A stretch of 64,000 nt of DNA from Gigaspora rosea (Eukaryota > Glomeromycota > Glomeromycetes > Diversisporales > Gigasporaceae). Shown here piece by piece: positions 10,941 to 21,780 of this stretch. The position numbers and the translations under genes were made by a program. Numbering within the stretch: position 1 is the stretch's first letter; each line of letters starts with the position of its first letter. The notes beneath the pieces were generated by a model. The model saw nothing but the letters and a program-made list of their open reading frames with translations, was not told where the DNA came from and did no database searches. The DNA is taken from contig QKWP01001083.1 in assembly GCA_003550325.1 (NCBI GenBank), positions 93,056 to 157,055 of the forward strand. The letters run 5' to 3'.

Positions 10941-11819
10941 GGGAGCTTCCAGAAATTACGTAATTTTTGGGTGGGTGGGTGGGGTCGCCAAAATATCAGG
11001 TTATAATTCTGGTCAAAATTTTATAATTCTGGCCAAAAGTATAAAATTATAAAATTATTGATAACTTTTGATCTACTGGACAAATTTAGATGATTTAACT
11101 ACCAAAATGCTCATCTCGATGAGACAATTCTAACAAGCCCAAAATCATTAAAATCTAATTACAGTATCCCAAGATCATTCAACTTTTGTGTAATTTTAAT
11201 AGTGATTTTTTAGAATCACTAAGTAAATTTCTTTAACATTGAATAACTTTTGATCCACTGGTCCGTTTTGGATGTTTTAACTACCAAAATGTTCGTCTCA
11301 GTGAGACAATCCTAACAAACCCAAAATCGCTAAATTCCAATCACAGGATCCAAAGATCGATAAAGATTTGTATTGTTATTAACAATACAAATCTTTATCG
11401 ATCTTGTGATTCTGTGATTGGAATTTAGCGATTTTAGGCTTGCTAGAATCGTCTCACTGAGACGAACATTTTGGTAGTTAAATCATCCAAAACGGACCAG
11501 TGGATCAAAAGTTATTCAATGTTAAAGAAAATTTACTTAGTGATTCTAAAAAATCACTATTAAAATTACACAAAAGTTGTTAGATTTTGATGATTTTGGG
11601 CTTGTTAGAATCGTCTCATTGAGACGAGCATTTGGTAGTTAAATCATACAAAACAGACCAGTGGATCAAAAGTTATTATCAATTCAAAAAATTGATATAT
11701 AAATAATTTTTAAAAAAATATAAAATTTGATTGGCTAATAAGGTATCAGGTGTGGGTGGGTGGGGTAAAATTTTGAAAGTTATTAGTAACAAAAAATTAC
11801 GTAATTTCTGGAAGCTCCC
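10941..11819. mobile_element. 879-bp foldback element, PIF/Harbinger-like
   Basis: The ends GGGAGCTTCCAGAAATTACG and its complement are flanked by direct TAA on both sides (10938-10940, 11820-11822), a 3-bp duplication of the TWA type used by PIF/Harbinger elements. The two halves are near-complementary over almost their whole length, centred near 11380. Inside, a block of about 90 bp (CCACTGG, TACCAAAATG, CGTCTCA...TGAGACGA, CCCAAAATC) occurs four times, two in each orientation. No transposase frame, so non-autonomous. Confidence 0.8.
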
Positions 11820-12195
11820 TAACCATTGTATCACAAAAATTTATTAAGTGATTAGACTTTCATTATTAAGTAGAAAAAGTTTAGTCTTTAAATTTTATAT
11901 CTAATTAATAAATAGGTTAATTTTCAAAAAATTGTCAAATTGTCTGGTTTTTACTTTTGAGAGCCTACATATTTATTACAAATTACCTTGCTTAAAGAAT
12001 TGTCTCTAAGTGAGGTATACTTAGGTAAGGTGAATCCTAGAAATATACAAAATACTTAAAGCTTCATTTGTGAAAAGTCTTATAGCATTATAAAGAGCAG
12101 TTACATTTAAAAAAAAATTACTAAAGTATTCTATTTTTGTCCATACATACCTGTAAAACTAATCAATCTAAATCTACTAAATACAGCCAATCAGC

Positions 12196-12330
12196 ATGAA
12201 CGGATCCAAACGGATCTTTTGGATCGGATCCTCATTTGGATCTGGATTCGGCGGATCCTATAAATTGTGGATCCGATTCGATCTGACCACCGGATCCAGA
12301 TCGGATCCGGGTCCTCGGATTGGATCTGTG
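12196..12330. repeat. GGATCC/CGGATC motif array
   Basis: Dense reiteration of CGGATC, GGATCC and GGATCTG in both orientations within 135 bp. Not a clean tandem array. All six frames are open here only because of the motif. Confidence 0.7.
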
Positions 12331-12333
12331 GAA

Positions 12334-12396
12334 TACTACCTGATTGGCTATTTCCTCCCCAGGAGTTTGTATTACCCGCGCAAAGAAGTGGATGCC
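12334..12396. mobile_element. Terminal fragment of the GCGCGGGTAA MULE-like MITE
   Basis: Contains GATTGGCTATTTCCTCCCCA and TTACCCGCGCAAA, ending GTGGATGC, matching the right end of the element at 36011-36620. The rest of the element is missing. Confidence 0.65.
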
Positions 12397-12404
12397 TGAA
12401 ACCC

Positions 12405-12485
12405 TTTGTACCAATCCGAAAGTTTCGGGATTCGGATTATCAGTTATAGCTTCCGAAACCTTATCCGAAACTCGAAACGGGACAC
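12405..12485. repeat. CGAAACC/TTCGG motif array
   Basis: Reiterated CCGAAAC and TTTCGG units; similar arrays at 14222-14275 and 15255-15395. Confidence 0.5.
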
Positions 12486-12493
12486 TTGAAGAA

Positions 12494-12629
12494 CAGTGAT
12501 CGCAATCACATGATAAAAATATAATGATGTCAATTGTTTACTAGAATTAAAACAAACTGGCCTAAAAATACCCTAACCTAACCTTAACTTAGGCTAAATG
12601 TTTGTCATGTGATGTTGTAACGATCACTG
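12494..12629. mobile_element. Small MITE with CAGTGATCG termini
   Basis: Left CAGTGATCGCAATCACATGA, right TCATGTGATGTTGTAACGAT ending CACTG, inverted to each other. Interior is AT-rich with CCCTAACC-like units. Non-coding. Confidence 0.6.
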
Positions 12630-12774
12630 GGTAGGTGTCCAGGATTACGCGATGCGATGTGAAATAAATTTAAAATTATGCGATCGATTATGCGATTTTT
12701 ATTGTGTAAGCTACCGTATATGCAATTGGTTCTATTCTTCAGAATTTTTCGACATTTACCGTAAACTTTACCTC

Positions 12775-13791
12775 AACTACCGGTATCCCTTAATCCGTAT
12801 GCAAAATAGGGGCAAATTTGCCCCGAATTTTTTAATATCATTTTTACATCATTTAAGTATAATTAATATATTATAAATCGATTCCAAAATCAGTAAAAAA
12901 CATTAAAAAATATATATTTAATAAATTTATTCATTGTTTACTATGAAAATCTTTAAAACAATTAGGTCTTACTATAGAGCAACAAAGAGGTACGTTACAT
13001 TTAATGCACCAAAATTGAGTTTGGGAAATTGCACAATTTTTTTTTTTTTACCTTGGTCATTTTTTTTTTTTAAATAACGACAATATAGACATGATTCTCT
13101 TTTTCTACGCCATTCTACTAGATGATTCCCTGGAGAAAGTCGATTTATGGGTAGGTTAAAATTTTTAGTAACATGTGCAATTCTTTTATTTTTTAGTGGT
13201 GATTTTAATGAAGCTTTTTTTTGTTTTAATTGACCCCGAGTTATTCTATTGCTACTACTTTCATTATCTATAGCTTCTTGAATTAAATCCCATACAAGAG
13301 CAATTCGGAAGTCTTTGCTTGCAATCTTTGTATTTGTAACTTTGCGATAAATAAATCTTCATAATCTATTGTGTAATTAATTCTTGTCTCTCCATGATTA
13401 TTATGCTCAAAGGTAAAATATTGCAAATCAGAAGAAGAATCATCAGCGGCATCATCGTACTCATTATTAGAAGTGTCATTATTAGTACTACTATCACTAT
13501 CGGCCATAGTATAAGCGGGTTTTTTTTTTTAAAAAAAAAAAAAATGTGAAAATTAAAAGCATCGATCTTTTACATTAAAGAACATTTTAGAAGTTTATTG
13601 AACCTTATTATTTTTTATTTGCGGCAAAGATACATAAATATTGGTGTAGCGGTTATGTTTGTGTGCATTGTGCCACAAACATAGGGGGGGTACATTTAGT
13701 AAATTTTAATGGTAGCGTGAGATATCTGCCGGGAATCTGAAAATCGGGGCAAATTTGCCCCAAATACGGATTAAGGGATACTCGTAGTTTA
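12775..13791. mobile_element. Nested piggyBac-like element, internally deleted
   Basis: Inverted ends share GTATCCCTTAATCCGTAT followed by GGGGCAAATTTGCCCC, a perfect palindrome present at both ends. Between them lies a minus-strand transposase remnant. The TTAA inside the shared terminus fits piggyBac target choice, but the exact boundary is uncertain. Confidence 0.65.
12931..13507 (-). pseudogene. piggyBac-type transposase remnant, DDE core deleted
   Basis: The frame starting at 13507 gives an acidic N-terminus (MADSDSSTNNDTSNNEYDDA) of piggyBac style. It then meets, in another frame at about 13310, the segment FRIALVWDLIQEAIDN that normally lies late in the protein. Next come a basic linker and a C-terminal cysteine-rich zinc fold, readable as CLYCRY and, after a shift in an A-run near 13035, WCIKCNVPLCC...CFKDFH ending at TGA 12931-12933. 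The whole catalytic DDE region is missing through an internal deletion, and two frame changes are seen. Confidence 0.65.
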
Positions 13792-14025
13792 AGTTCATTC
13801 ATTTTCTACATCGGAACTTTTCGGTACTTACTTTTTGCCACCCAAATTAAAATTTAAAGCATGGCCGAATGAAGTTAACATACTCCCAAAAACCAATCAT
13901 ATTCTATTCACGTGATTTATGCTTTTTTTTTGCTCAAGCATATGCGATGCGAAAAATTGGTAAATTATGAAATTATGCGCATATTATGCCTTTCGCATAA
14001 TCCTGGACACCCGATCACTGGGTTA

Positions 14026-14210
14026 CAGCTGTTCTCAGGACAATTGATAAAAATTGATTGGCTGAATTCAATAAGTTTTTGAATTCGGTGTTATCGAATT
14101 ACTGTAATGCCGAAATCCAGTTCAGTTACATTAACACCGAATTCAAAAACTAATAGAATTCGGCCGAAATAATTTTTATCAGTTGTCCCAGAATTTATGA
14201 GAACAGCTGT
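14026..14210. mobile_element. MITE, CAGCTGTTCTCA termini, TA-flanked
   Basis: CAGCTGTTCTCA at left and TGAGAACAGCTG at right, each bordered by TA. Inner arms AATTGATAAAAATT and AATTTTTATCAGTT-type also pair, as do GAATTCGG units. CAG...CTG ends with a TA duplication suit pogo/Tigger-type non-autonomous elements. Same family as 17932-18110. Confidence 0.7.
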
Positions 14211-14535
14211 AACTCTTCTTCAATCTACCCCTCGAAACCTCAGCCGAAACCCGAAACCTCATTAGAAACCCTGAACACCAAAAACTACCCAAACTTCCAT
14301 ATATTGTGCATTGACTGCGTTAAATATATTATATATCTCTTTCAATTATACATCAAATGCGCTGATGTATGCTATGTATATCTTCAATATACATCAATCG
14401 CACTGATGTATGTTATTTATCTCCTTAAAGAATTCAATAAAATTTGAATATCCAGCGCTATTTGGGCTGGAATGCATCCAACAATTTATTTTGCAAGCAT
14501 CAGTTTTTTTTTCACTTACTACGTAAAACTGGATA

Positions 14536-14926
14536 CAGCCAACTCTGGATATACCGAACTGCAGAGTCTGGACCTTTTTGTTCGGTATAGAGTAATTTCG
14601 TTTCACTCTATACGTTATATAAAGCTAGCCAATAGAATCTCTCACACGTCGGAAATTTTCGGAATTCTACCTGCTTGTCGATCATTTTTCGGAAATTTTC
14701 GGAACCAAACACTTCGTATCATGCAATATCCGTGAAGTTATATAATAGTTCACTATATCGAAATATGTATACATAGTCGTGGGCTGATAAAGGTGAGTTC
14801 GGATACGGTATATAAAGATTTAATATTTAAGTTCGGTATAGTCAGCCTAATTTATTATAAAAAATCCGTTCTGCTAAACCTGCCCGATTCCGGTATAACC
14901 AGGTTCGGTATATCCAGAGTCGACTG
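14536..14926. mobile_element. pogo/Tigger-like MITE, TA-flanked
   Basis: Left end CAGCCAACTCTGGATATACC and right end GGTATATCCAGAGTCGACTG are inverted repeats bordered by TA (14534-14535 and 14927-14928). The subterminal GGTATAACCAGG/TTCGGTATA units recur. No transposase. TA duplication, CAG start and CTCTGGTTATACCG-like termini are typical of pogo-type elements. Confidence 0.8.
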
Positions 14927-15254
14927 TACTGTACAATATAAAGTAATAAAGTAATTAGTATTGATAAGTTACCGCAGGATTAAATAAATTGCTGGTATCA
15001 AAAAGGCATCAAATACTTATCGATTCTTCATTGGCAATTTTTTCTATCGTCCTAGAATTTTGAAATCAGTTGTAATAATGGAAAATAAAGTTGACCAGCT
15101 TTAAAAAAAACTCCTCGAACAAACTGAGACAGTGAAAAAAAATTGCCAAAAACATAATTAAAAATGATCTATATATAATGTTATAATTTATTCAAAAATA
15201 GTTTTAAAAAATGAGTCAACTTTATAATAAATTTTAAAAGATTCAATATTATAT

Positions 15255-15395
15255 TTTTGAGATCGGATTATAGTTTGGGGTTTCGGATTATAGTTTCGGG
15301 GTTTCGGAGTTTCGATTTTTTCGAAAAAAAAAATCCAAAACTTGTTTCGGATTAGAACCTTTCCGAACCTAGTTTCGGGTAGGTTTCGAACGGTG
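15255..15395. repeat. TTTCGG-rich array
   Basis: Units such as GGTTTCGGATTATAGTTTCG recur with a central TTTTTCGAAAAA palindrome. Decayed repeat. Confidence 0.5.
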
Positions 15396-15674
15396 CTAAT
15401 CCCTAATTTCGACACGCATGGACATTATATGTAATTTCCAAAAAAGTTGAAATTTCAAAAATAACGCCCATGGGCGTTACAACAAATAAACTGATTATTT
15501 ATAATCTTAGACCAATTTTCAGTAGTGATTAACTATTTAAAGATACTGATTTTTTTTTTTTTTTTGATGCAACCGATAAGCATCTTCCATTATTCATATG
15601 ATAAATTGTTAAATAATACAACTTGATGAAAAAAATAAATTAAATTGGTCACGTTAAAAAACGGTAAAATTTAT

Positions 15675-18456
15675 TTATCGTTTGTCCGGAGGATCAACAA
15701 ACTCTTTCCTTAACTTTTCTCTTAAATCCTTTCTTAAGATTTTTCCTGCCGGATTTTTTGGTATTTCACCAATAAAATAGATACCACCTCTTAATTGCTT
15801 ATGTGGCGCTACTTTATCACTTATATAGTTTTGTATATCACTTTTTAACACTTTTGTTTGTTGATGTCCTGGTTTTGTTACAATGTAAGCAGTTGGAAAC
15901 TCTGTCAAACTCTGTTTAGAATAACATCCTACAACTGCTGCATCGGCTATCGCGGGATGAGTAAGCAAAATTGCTTCGAGTTCAGCTGGAGCCACTTGGT
16001 ATCCCTAAAATAAATGGTTAAACAATGTATTTATGTTTATTAAAAAAAATGGACAATGTTTATTTTTAATTTAAAACTCAACCGTATATTTGATCAACTC
16101 TTTAACACGATCGACGATAAAAAAATTCTCTATTTTTTTTTTTTTTTTTAAAAAAAAAAGTTTAAATTCAGAATCAACAGCTACATAAAAAAGTAAAATT
16201 TAAAAAAGCTAATGGTATAATATCAATTACCATTATCATCGACACGAGCGATATCTCCCGTATAGAAAAATCCATCTTCATCAAAGGAAGCTTTGGTGGC
16301 TTCATCATTATTAAGATATCCCTATTTATAAAATTTATCACGGTTAGTAACATAACTGAAGATAATTGTCAAAAATTAATGTGTTAAGAATTACCTTCAT
16401 GAGATTTGGGCCACGAACACATATCTCTCCTTCATTAGGCCCTAATTCTAAAAATTAAAAATGAATTTTAATATATATATTGATATTAAACATGATCGTA
16501 AAAAAGGTTGCTTACCAAGCCCTTCTACTGGCACTATCTTGGCTTCTACATTCGGAAGGAGGCCACCAACTGATCCTGTAGATTAATTGTGTATATGAAT
16601 GTCTAAAAGACAACAGGAAATCATCATAATTCTTTTTAGCAATTATTAAATACCTGGAACAATGTTATCTGAACTGCACAAATTAATTACTGGTGACGTT
16701 TCGGTAAGCCCTAATGATATTTTTATTGATTATAAATTGAGTTTTAGGTTATTTAAGATAATGTATTAAACAAATTTACCATATCCTTGTTTAATCGGTA
16801 TTTGAAGAATTTTATAAAATTCTTCACTCGACTCTTTGCCTAACGGAGCTGCCGCACTGAGTATCATTCTTAAACTTGAGATGTCATAATATTTAATATC
16901 AGGATATTTAGCCAATGCAACTACGATTGGCGGAACGACATGAACATAACTAATCTTGTATTTTTGAATACAATAACAAAAGTTTTTTATATCGAATTTG
17001 GGAATAATGACGGTAGAACCTCCCTTTAAGGTTCATTGATATAAAATATGAATTAATTATACGTAAAAATTAACAGCAAGAAACTTACTATCAAGACAGT
17101 AAGAAAACCAAGATTGGTCAATCCATAGATATGGAAAAAGGGCTATAATAGTAGAACAGTTTTATGTTATAAAACTCTAATTTTTATAATAGATTAATAT
17201 CCTATTCAAAAAATATTTACCAACACTCCTATAAACGTGTCATCCTTTCCAGAATCATCCACTGTAGCAATCTGCTCCACATTTGCAACGATATTTGTAT
17301 GGGTAATTTCTACTCCCTTTGGTTTTCCAACAGTCCCAGAGCTGTAACATAGGAAGGCAATAGTAGTTCGAGCTTCTTCTGGTGTATATGAAACAGGCTC
17401 AATCTCATGATCGCTGATTAGTGAACAGTAAGGCTTAAATCCATCGATTTCTCTTTCTTCAAACAAAAAAATTTTAGATTTTGAAATATTGGCCTTTTCT
17501 GCCGCTTTGACAACGGTGGAAAGGTAGTCTGGATGCGCAAATATTATAGATGTTTTGGAATCAATCAACTGGACTGCAAGTTCGTCCACTTTATACCAAG
17601 GATTAGATGGGAATACTATGCCACCTAAATGAATAAAAAATAACAAGATATTTATAAATAACTAATTGAGAAGATTTAAAATGCAATTATTTTCAAATAA
17701 TTAGAATTTACCGGCTGCAATTGCACCATATATCACAGTATAATAATCCACCTAAATATTATTCAATTTAGTAACAAGGTAGAACACTAGGACATGCAAA
17801 AAATTAATGAATTGGTTCTCGTAACCCGGCCGAGTTATATTTTGAAAATTTATAAAAAATTTTATGTTTTGATAACCGGATGATTATTAAAAAAAAAAAA
17901 TTTTAAAAAAATTTTTTTATATATAAAGTTACAGCTATTATCATAAATTTTGGGACACCTAAAATTTTCTTGTTTTCCAAAATCTTTTCTGTGAAACTAC
18001 CTCGTTGTCTCCGAACTGAAGGATGTAGTTTCCGGAGAGTTAGGTAATTTACCGTAAAAGATTCCGGGAAACAAAAAAATTTTAGGTCCCAGAATTTATG
18101 ATAATAGCTGTAAAAAAAAAAAAAAAAAAAAGAAAAGCCGGCCTACTGGGTCCTTTTAAAAAGGTTTATATTACGAGAACCAATAAATTAAATTTGTGGC
18201 CTTATTATACTTTATTATTTACCTGATTATGTGAACAAATCATTAAAACATCGCCACGTTTAAATCCAATTGTTTGCAATCCAGCAGCTAGCTTTTTAGA
18301 ATTACTTTTTAATTCACCAAAGGTCATCTTCTTTTCAGTAATCCCATCAATCAATATAACTTTATCATCAGAAATTCCATTTCGATTACTTGTTCCATAC
18401 TGATAAACTCCAACACCGGGAATGTCAATATCTGGATATTTGGATTTGTATACCAT
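15675..18456 (-). CDS. AMP-forming acyl/4-coumarate-CoA ligase family protein
   Basis: Eleven exons join in one frame to 537 aa: 18456-18223, 17751-17712, 17624-17221, 17142-17089, 17023-16780, 16710-16654, 16575-16516, 16447-16395, 16321-16231, 16129-16083, 16004-15675, all with GT and AG borders. The enzyme class activates a carboxylic acid with ATP and passes it to CoA. Seen: ATP loop SSGTVGKPKG (about 186-195), GYGLTETSP (about 324-332), YTGD (402-405), VDRVKELIKY hinge and the catalytic Lys in NPAGKILRK (about 516). Length matches 4-coumarate/luciferase-like ligases. The C-terminus (PPDKR) is not a PTS1, so peroxisomal import by SKL is not predicted. Substrate cannot be named. Introns 1 and 2 are short except intron 1, which holds a MITE. 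Gene looks intact. Confidence 0.93.
17932..18110. mobile_element. MITE in intron 1 of the ligase gene
   Basis: CAGCTATTATCATAAATT at left and AATTTATGATAATAGCTG at right, each bordered by TA. A second inverted pair (CCTAAAATTTT / AAAATTTTAGG) and an inner TTTCC...GGGAAACA pair make it a full hairpin. Same family as 14026-14210. Confidence 0.75.
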
Positions 18457-18582
18457 TGGCGTGAAAGAAAAATTTTCAAACTCCGAAAGACTCTGCAGTC
18501 CAATGAAAAAGTATCAAATATGACACCATTGTGTAACTTTCCATTCATCGATTTCCTTTGAAAGTGCTGTGCCCGTTTATAA

Positions 18583-19200
18583 ACTCGTACAGGGGGATCA
18601 CCAAAATTCCGGGTCGGAATACTTCAGAGTACATGGGTCATGGACTAGGAAAACCCCCCTTTGACGATTTTTTAAAAAAATTGAGTTGTTTGATTCAAAT
18701 TAAAGTTCCGGTTTGTATCTATATGTATTTCACTTTTTACACTACGTTAATATAATAATTTATCGAGATATTTTAACTTGAATGTAACCCAATTTTTTAA
18801 CGATCGTGATCTAAAAATAGATTAACAACCAAAGATTTACGACTCAATTAAATCAGATTGGTCAATCAGTGTTTCATAATCACATGACATTGTTTATTCA
18901 GTAATTGATATAAACAAAAAATTCAGGGGTAAAATTTAGGTTCCACAGACAAATAATCGCCATTTTCTCAAAATGGAAACTACCCTTCAAAGGGGGGTTT
19001 TCCTAGTCCATGACCCACATCGGAATTATGGTCGGCTGGATCGGATTGATCAATTTTGTCCAAGATCATTAAAATGAAATCATGTCCATTCATTAAGTAA
19101 AAAAAAATGCCCAGCTGATAATTTTGCTATAGAATCTGCTAACAACTAGGGCTAAACGCCGACATAGATCCGACGCATCCGACCTGGAAATTTGGGCAAT
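18583..19200. repeat. CCGAC/TCCGAC repeat family, copy 1 (with insertion)
   Basis: Contains AAATTCCGGGTCGGAAT, ATCGGAATTATGGTCGG, TGATCAATTTTGTCC, AATGCCCAGCTGATAATTTT and CGCCGACATAGATCCGACGC. Related blocks lie at 20683-20812 and, inverted, 21365-21650. Interrupted by the element at 18635-19016. Confidence 0.55.
18635..19016. mobile_element. MITE, GGGTCATGGACTAGG termini
   Basis: GGGTCATGGACTAGGAAAAC and its complement at the right end, flanked by ACAT on both sides (18631-18634, 19017-19020). Joining the flanks restores the surrounding CCGAC repeat, so it is a later insertion. Further copies, degraded, make up 19471-20650. Confidence 0.7.
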
Positions 19201-19211
19201 GGACTAGGAAT

Positions 19212-19462
19212 GCATCGCGCGGGTAATACCAACTCCTGGAAAGGAAATAGCCAATCGGAGAGAGTGCAAATTGACAAAGAATCCAAAGAAAAAAGCGAAA
19301 ATATGCCTTATTTTCGGACACATACAGTATAGTCGCTTAAGTAACCTGATTTAAGAGATCAAAATACACACTCTAAAATTTTTATCAGTATCAAAAACCA
19401 ATGTTTAAATCGATCTTGGTGCACTAATTAAAAATGACGGGAATGAAATTTTACATATAGTA
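19212..19462. mobile_element. Truncated MULE-like MITE, inverted copy
   Basis: Starts GCATCGCGCGGGTAATACC, continues AGGAAATAGCCAATCGGAG and ends in GTGCACTAATTAAAAATGAC...GAAATTTTACATATA, the reverse of internal sequence at about 36140-36200. The far terminus is missing. Confidence 0.65.
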
Positions 19463-19470
19463 AACAACAT

Positions 19471-20650
19471 AAAGGGGCTTTCCATTTTGAGGGGATGGCT
19501 AAAGTCATGTATGTACCCACGTGATTTTTTGAAATTTTAGTTAAAATTCGTATCAGAGCCTGTTTAGCATTAGGGTCGGGGTTAAGGTTAGGACCAATAT
19601 AAATAAAATTGCCTTCTCGACATTTTTTATCAATGGCCCAAGATAGGTTTAGAATGCCGTTTTTATGTTCTTGCGTTTGTTTGGTTTTTTGACTTCTTCG
19701 GGCTGATCCGTGTAAACAAAATTTCGCGACTCCGTTTGGTGAATTTACTCACGTGGGTACATGGCTTTTAGACGACCCCCATTTTGAAAAAATGGCGATT
19801 AAGTTATGAAACACAATCTAATTTAATTGAGTCTAGTGTTTGATTTTTCAAAAAATCGACTTAGTCGATTTTATGTTAGATTATATTAAAAATTACAGTA
19901 ACCACTCAAATTTAGGTCAGCACCAATTCGATTCGGTGATTTAGATTACCCCCTCTTTAGTAAAAAAGAGATTGTTATATATAAAATTATGGAATTACAA
20001 AAAAGTTTAAAAATAGGAATTGTATGATAGTATGATCTAAAAAATTCTGAAAAGAAAGTCAACGAACATAAGATTGAGAAAAAATATGAGAAAAAATATG
20101 AGAAAATTTCCGATAACTTCTGAAAGCACAATTAGGGTGATCGACTTTGACTTAGCCGGCTATTAGTCGAGTCGATAAATCATGATCGACTACAAACACT
20201 AAAAATTGGTTTACATTCAAGTTAATATCTCGATAATTTATTATATTAACGTAGAGTAAAAAAATGAAATGCATATAGATATAAACTGGAACTTTAATTT
20301 GAAAGTGTCAAAGACGGGTTTTCCTAGCCAATTGCCCATTTGGGTTGTGGACTAGGAAAACTCGCCTTTAACACTTATTCAACAATTTTGAGATTTTTGA
20401 TTCAAATTAAAGTTCCAGTTTATATATATATGTATTTCACTTTTTACCCTATGTTGATATATAAATTATCGTGATTTTTTAATTTGAATGTAAACCAATT
20501 TTTTAACGTTCGTATTCTAAAAATAGATTTACAACCAAAGATTGACGACTCAATTAAATTAGATTGTGTTTCATAATCACATGAAAAAAATTCAGGGTAA
20601 AATTTAGGTTTCACAGACATTTTCTCATCAAAGACGGGTTATGGTTACCC
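19471..20650. mobile_element. Two opposed copies of the 18635 MITE family with nested insertions
   Basis: An inverted copy (19471-20340) and a direct copy (20339-20650) meet at CTAGGAAAACTCGCC/GGGTTTTCCTAGCC. Shared internal words include TTCAAATTAAAGTTCC and CATAATCACATGA. The inverted copy is interrupted by the 19491-19779 MITE and by a second insert at about 19840-20201 with ends TAGTGTTTG and CAAACACTA (hAT-like). Confidence 0.6.
19491..19779. mobile_element. MITE, GGGG...CTTTTAGACGACCCC, 8-bp duplication
   Basis: Ends GGGGATGGCTAAAGTCATG and CATGGCTTTTAGACGACCCC, flanked by CATTTTGA on both sides (19483-19490, 19780-19787). Contains the GGGCTGATCCGTGTAAACA module. Same family as 36277-36540. 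An 8-bp duplication fits hAT or some Mutator-like elements. Confidence 0.8.
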
Positions 20651-20682
20651 GTAAAAAATCCGTTTGTGCAAATCGATATTAC

Positions 20683-21780
20683 ATACAGGAGGGACGTCGG
20701 AGTCATCGGAAATCGTGGCCGCTAGATCGGAATTGATCGATTTTGTTCAGGATCATTAAAAATTTTACTAATGAAACCATATCAGTAAAAAATGCCCAGC
20801 CCAGTCATATTACTAAGTTTAATTAGTGATGTCATATGACTTCACTAATTGAACTCAGAGACACGTAAAAATTCTTTCGATTTTAAAGCAAACATTTTGA
20901 TTGATTTGTACAAAATTTCGATAAATTTCGGTTGATTATGCAAAAATTTCAATAAATTTCGAGTCTCCTACTGTATAAGCAATGTCAATTTATTTTGACC
21001 AATAAAGCTAAACAAGAATTTCAATTCAATTCTATTTAAAATATAAATATTGAGCATTCGAAGAGAATTTTAACTTAAAATTTTCCTGCTCTCATTTAAA
21101 ACGTTGTTATCAACAGAAAAAACTACGTTCTATGCCAGATAATTAGGTTCAAAGAAGTTAGTATGAAAATTTTTTTTAGTGTTGAACTCGTCCAATAATA
21201 TTATTTTCATGTGATTTTTTATGATTTTGTCAAATCTGGCCAAATTTCTAAAAACTTCGATCCAAAAAATTTTCAAAAAATTATTTTCGAAAATTTTTAC
21301 GCGTCCCTGAAATTGAACTTAGTAGCATGACCCAACACTGATAGAACCTGCTAACAACTAGGGGCTAAACGCCGACATAGATCCGAAGTATCCGACCCGG
21401 AAATTTGGTTACCCTCCTGTAAAAATATGTAATCACAGAACTACGATTTTCCCGAGTCGGATGCGTCGGATCTATGTCGGCGTTTAGCCCTAGTTATTAG
21501 CATGTTCTATAGCAAAATTATCAGTTGGGCATTTTTTACTTAATTTTATGATCTTGGGGGGGGGGCAAAATTGACCAATTCTGATCCATCCTACCGTGAT
21601 TCCGATGCACTCCGACATATTCCGACCCGGAATTTGGGGCCCTCTGTATGAGTTCAGAACTACACAGAAATTACAAAATTCACTATTGAACTGCACGAAA
21701 AAATTATCACAGTCAATCACAGAATTTGTCTTAACCACATGCAGAATTTAGTCTTAAACACCGCAAAAAATCATCGTCCC
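20683..21780. repeat. Further copies of the CCGAC repeat family
   Basis: Blocks at 20683-20812 and 21330-21650 repeat ATGCCCAG, GATCGATTTTGT, CAGGATCATTAAAA and ACGCCGACATAGATCCGA. The two ACGCCGACATAG arms at 21368 and 21477 face each other, giving a hairpin of about 130 bp. Between 20812 and 21330 only AT-rich DNA is seen. Confidence 0.55.

Larger units (their letters stand above)
12633..14011. mobile_element. Inverted-repeat element hosting a nested transposon
   Basis: Termini GGTGTCCAGGATTACGCGA and, inverted, TCGCATAATCCTGGACACC. Both sides are flanked by CGATCACTGGGT (12621-12632 and 14012-14023), a 12-bp direct repeat that is either a long target duplication or partly pre-existing. 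GCGATGCGA and TATGCG motifs repeat near both ends. A second element (about 12775-13791) is inserted inside. No coding capacity of its own. Confidence 0.65.
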
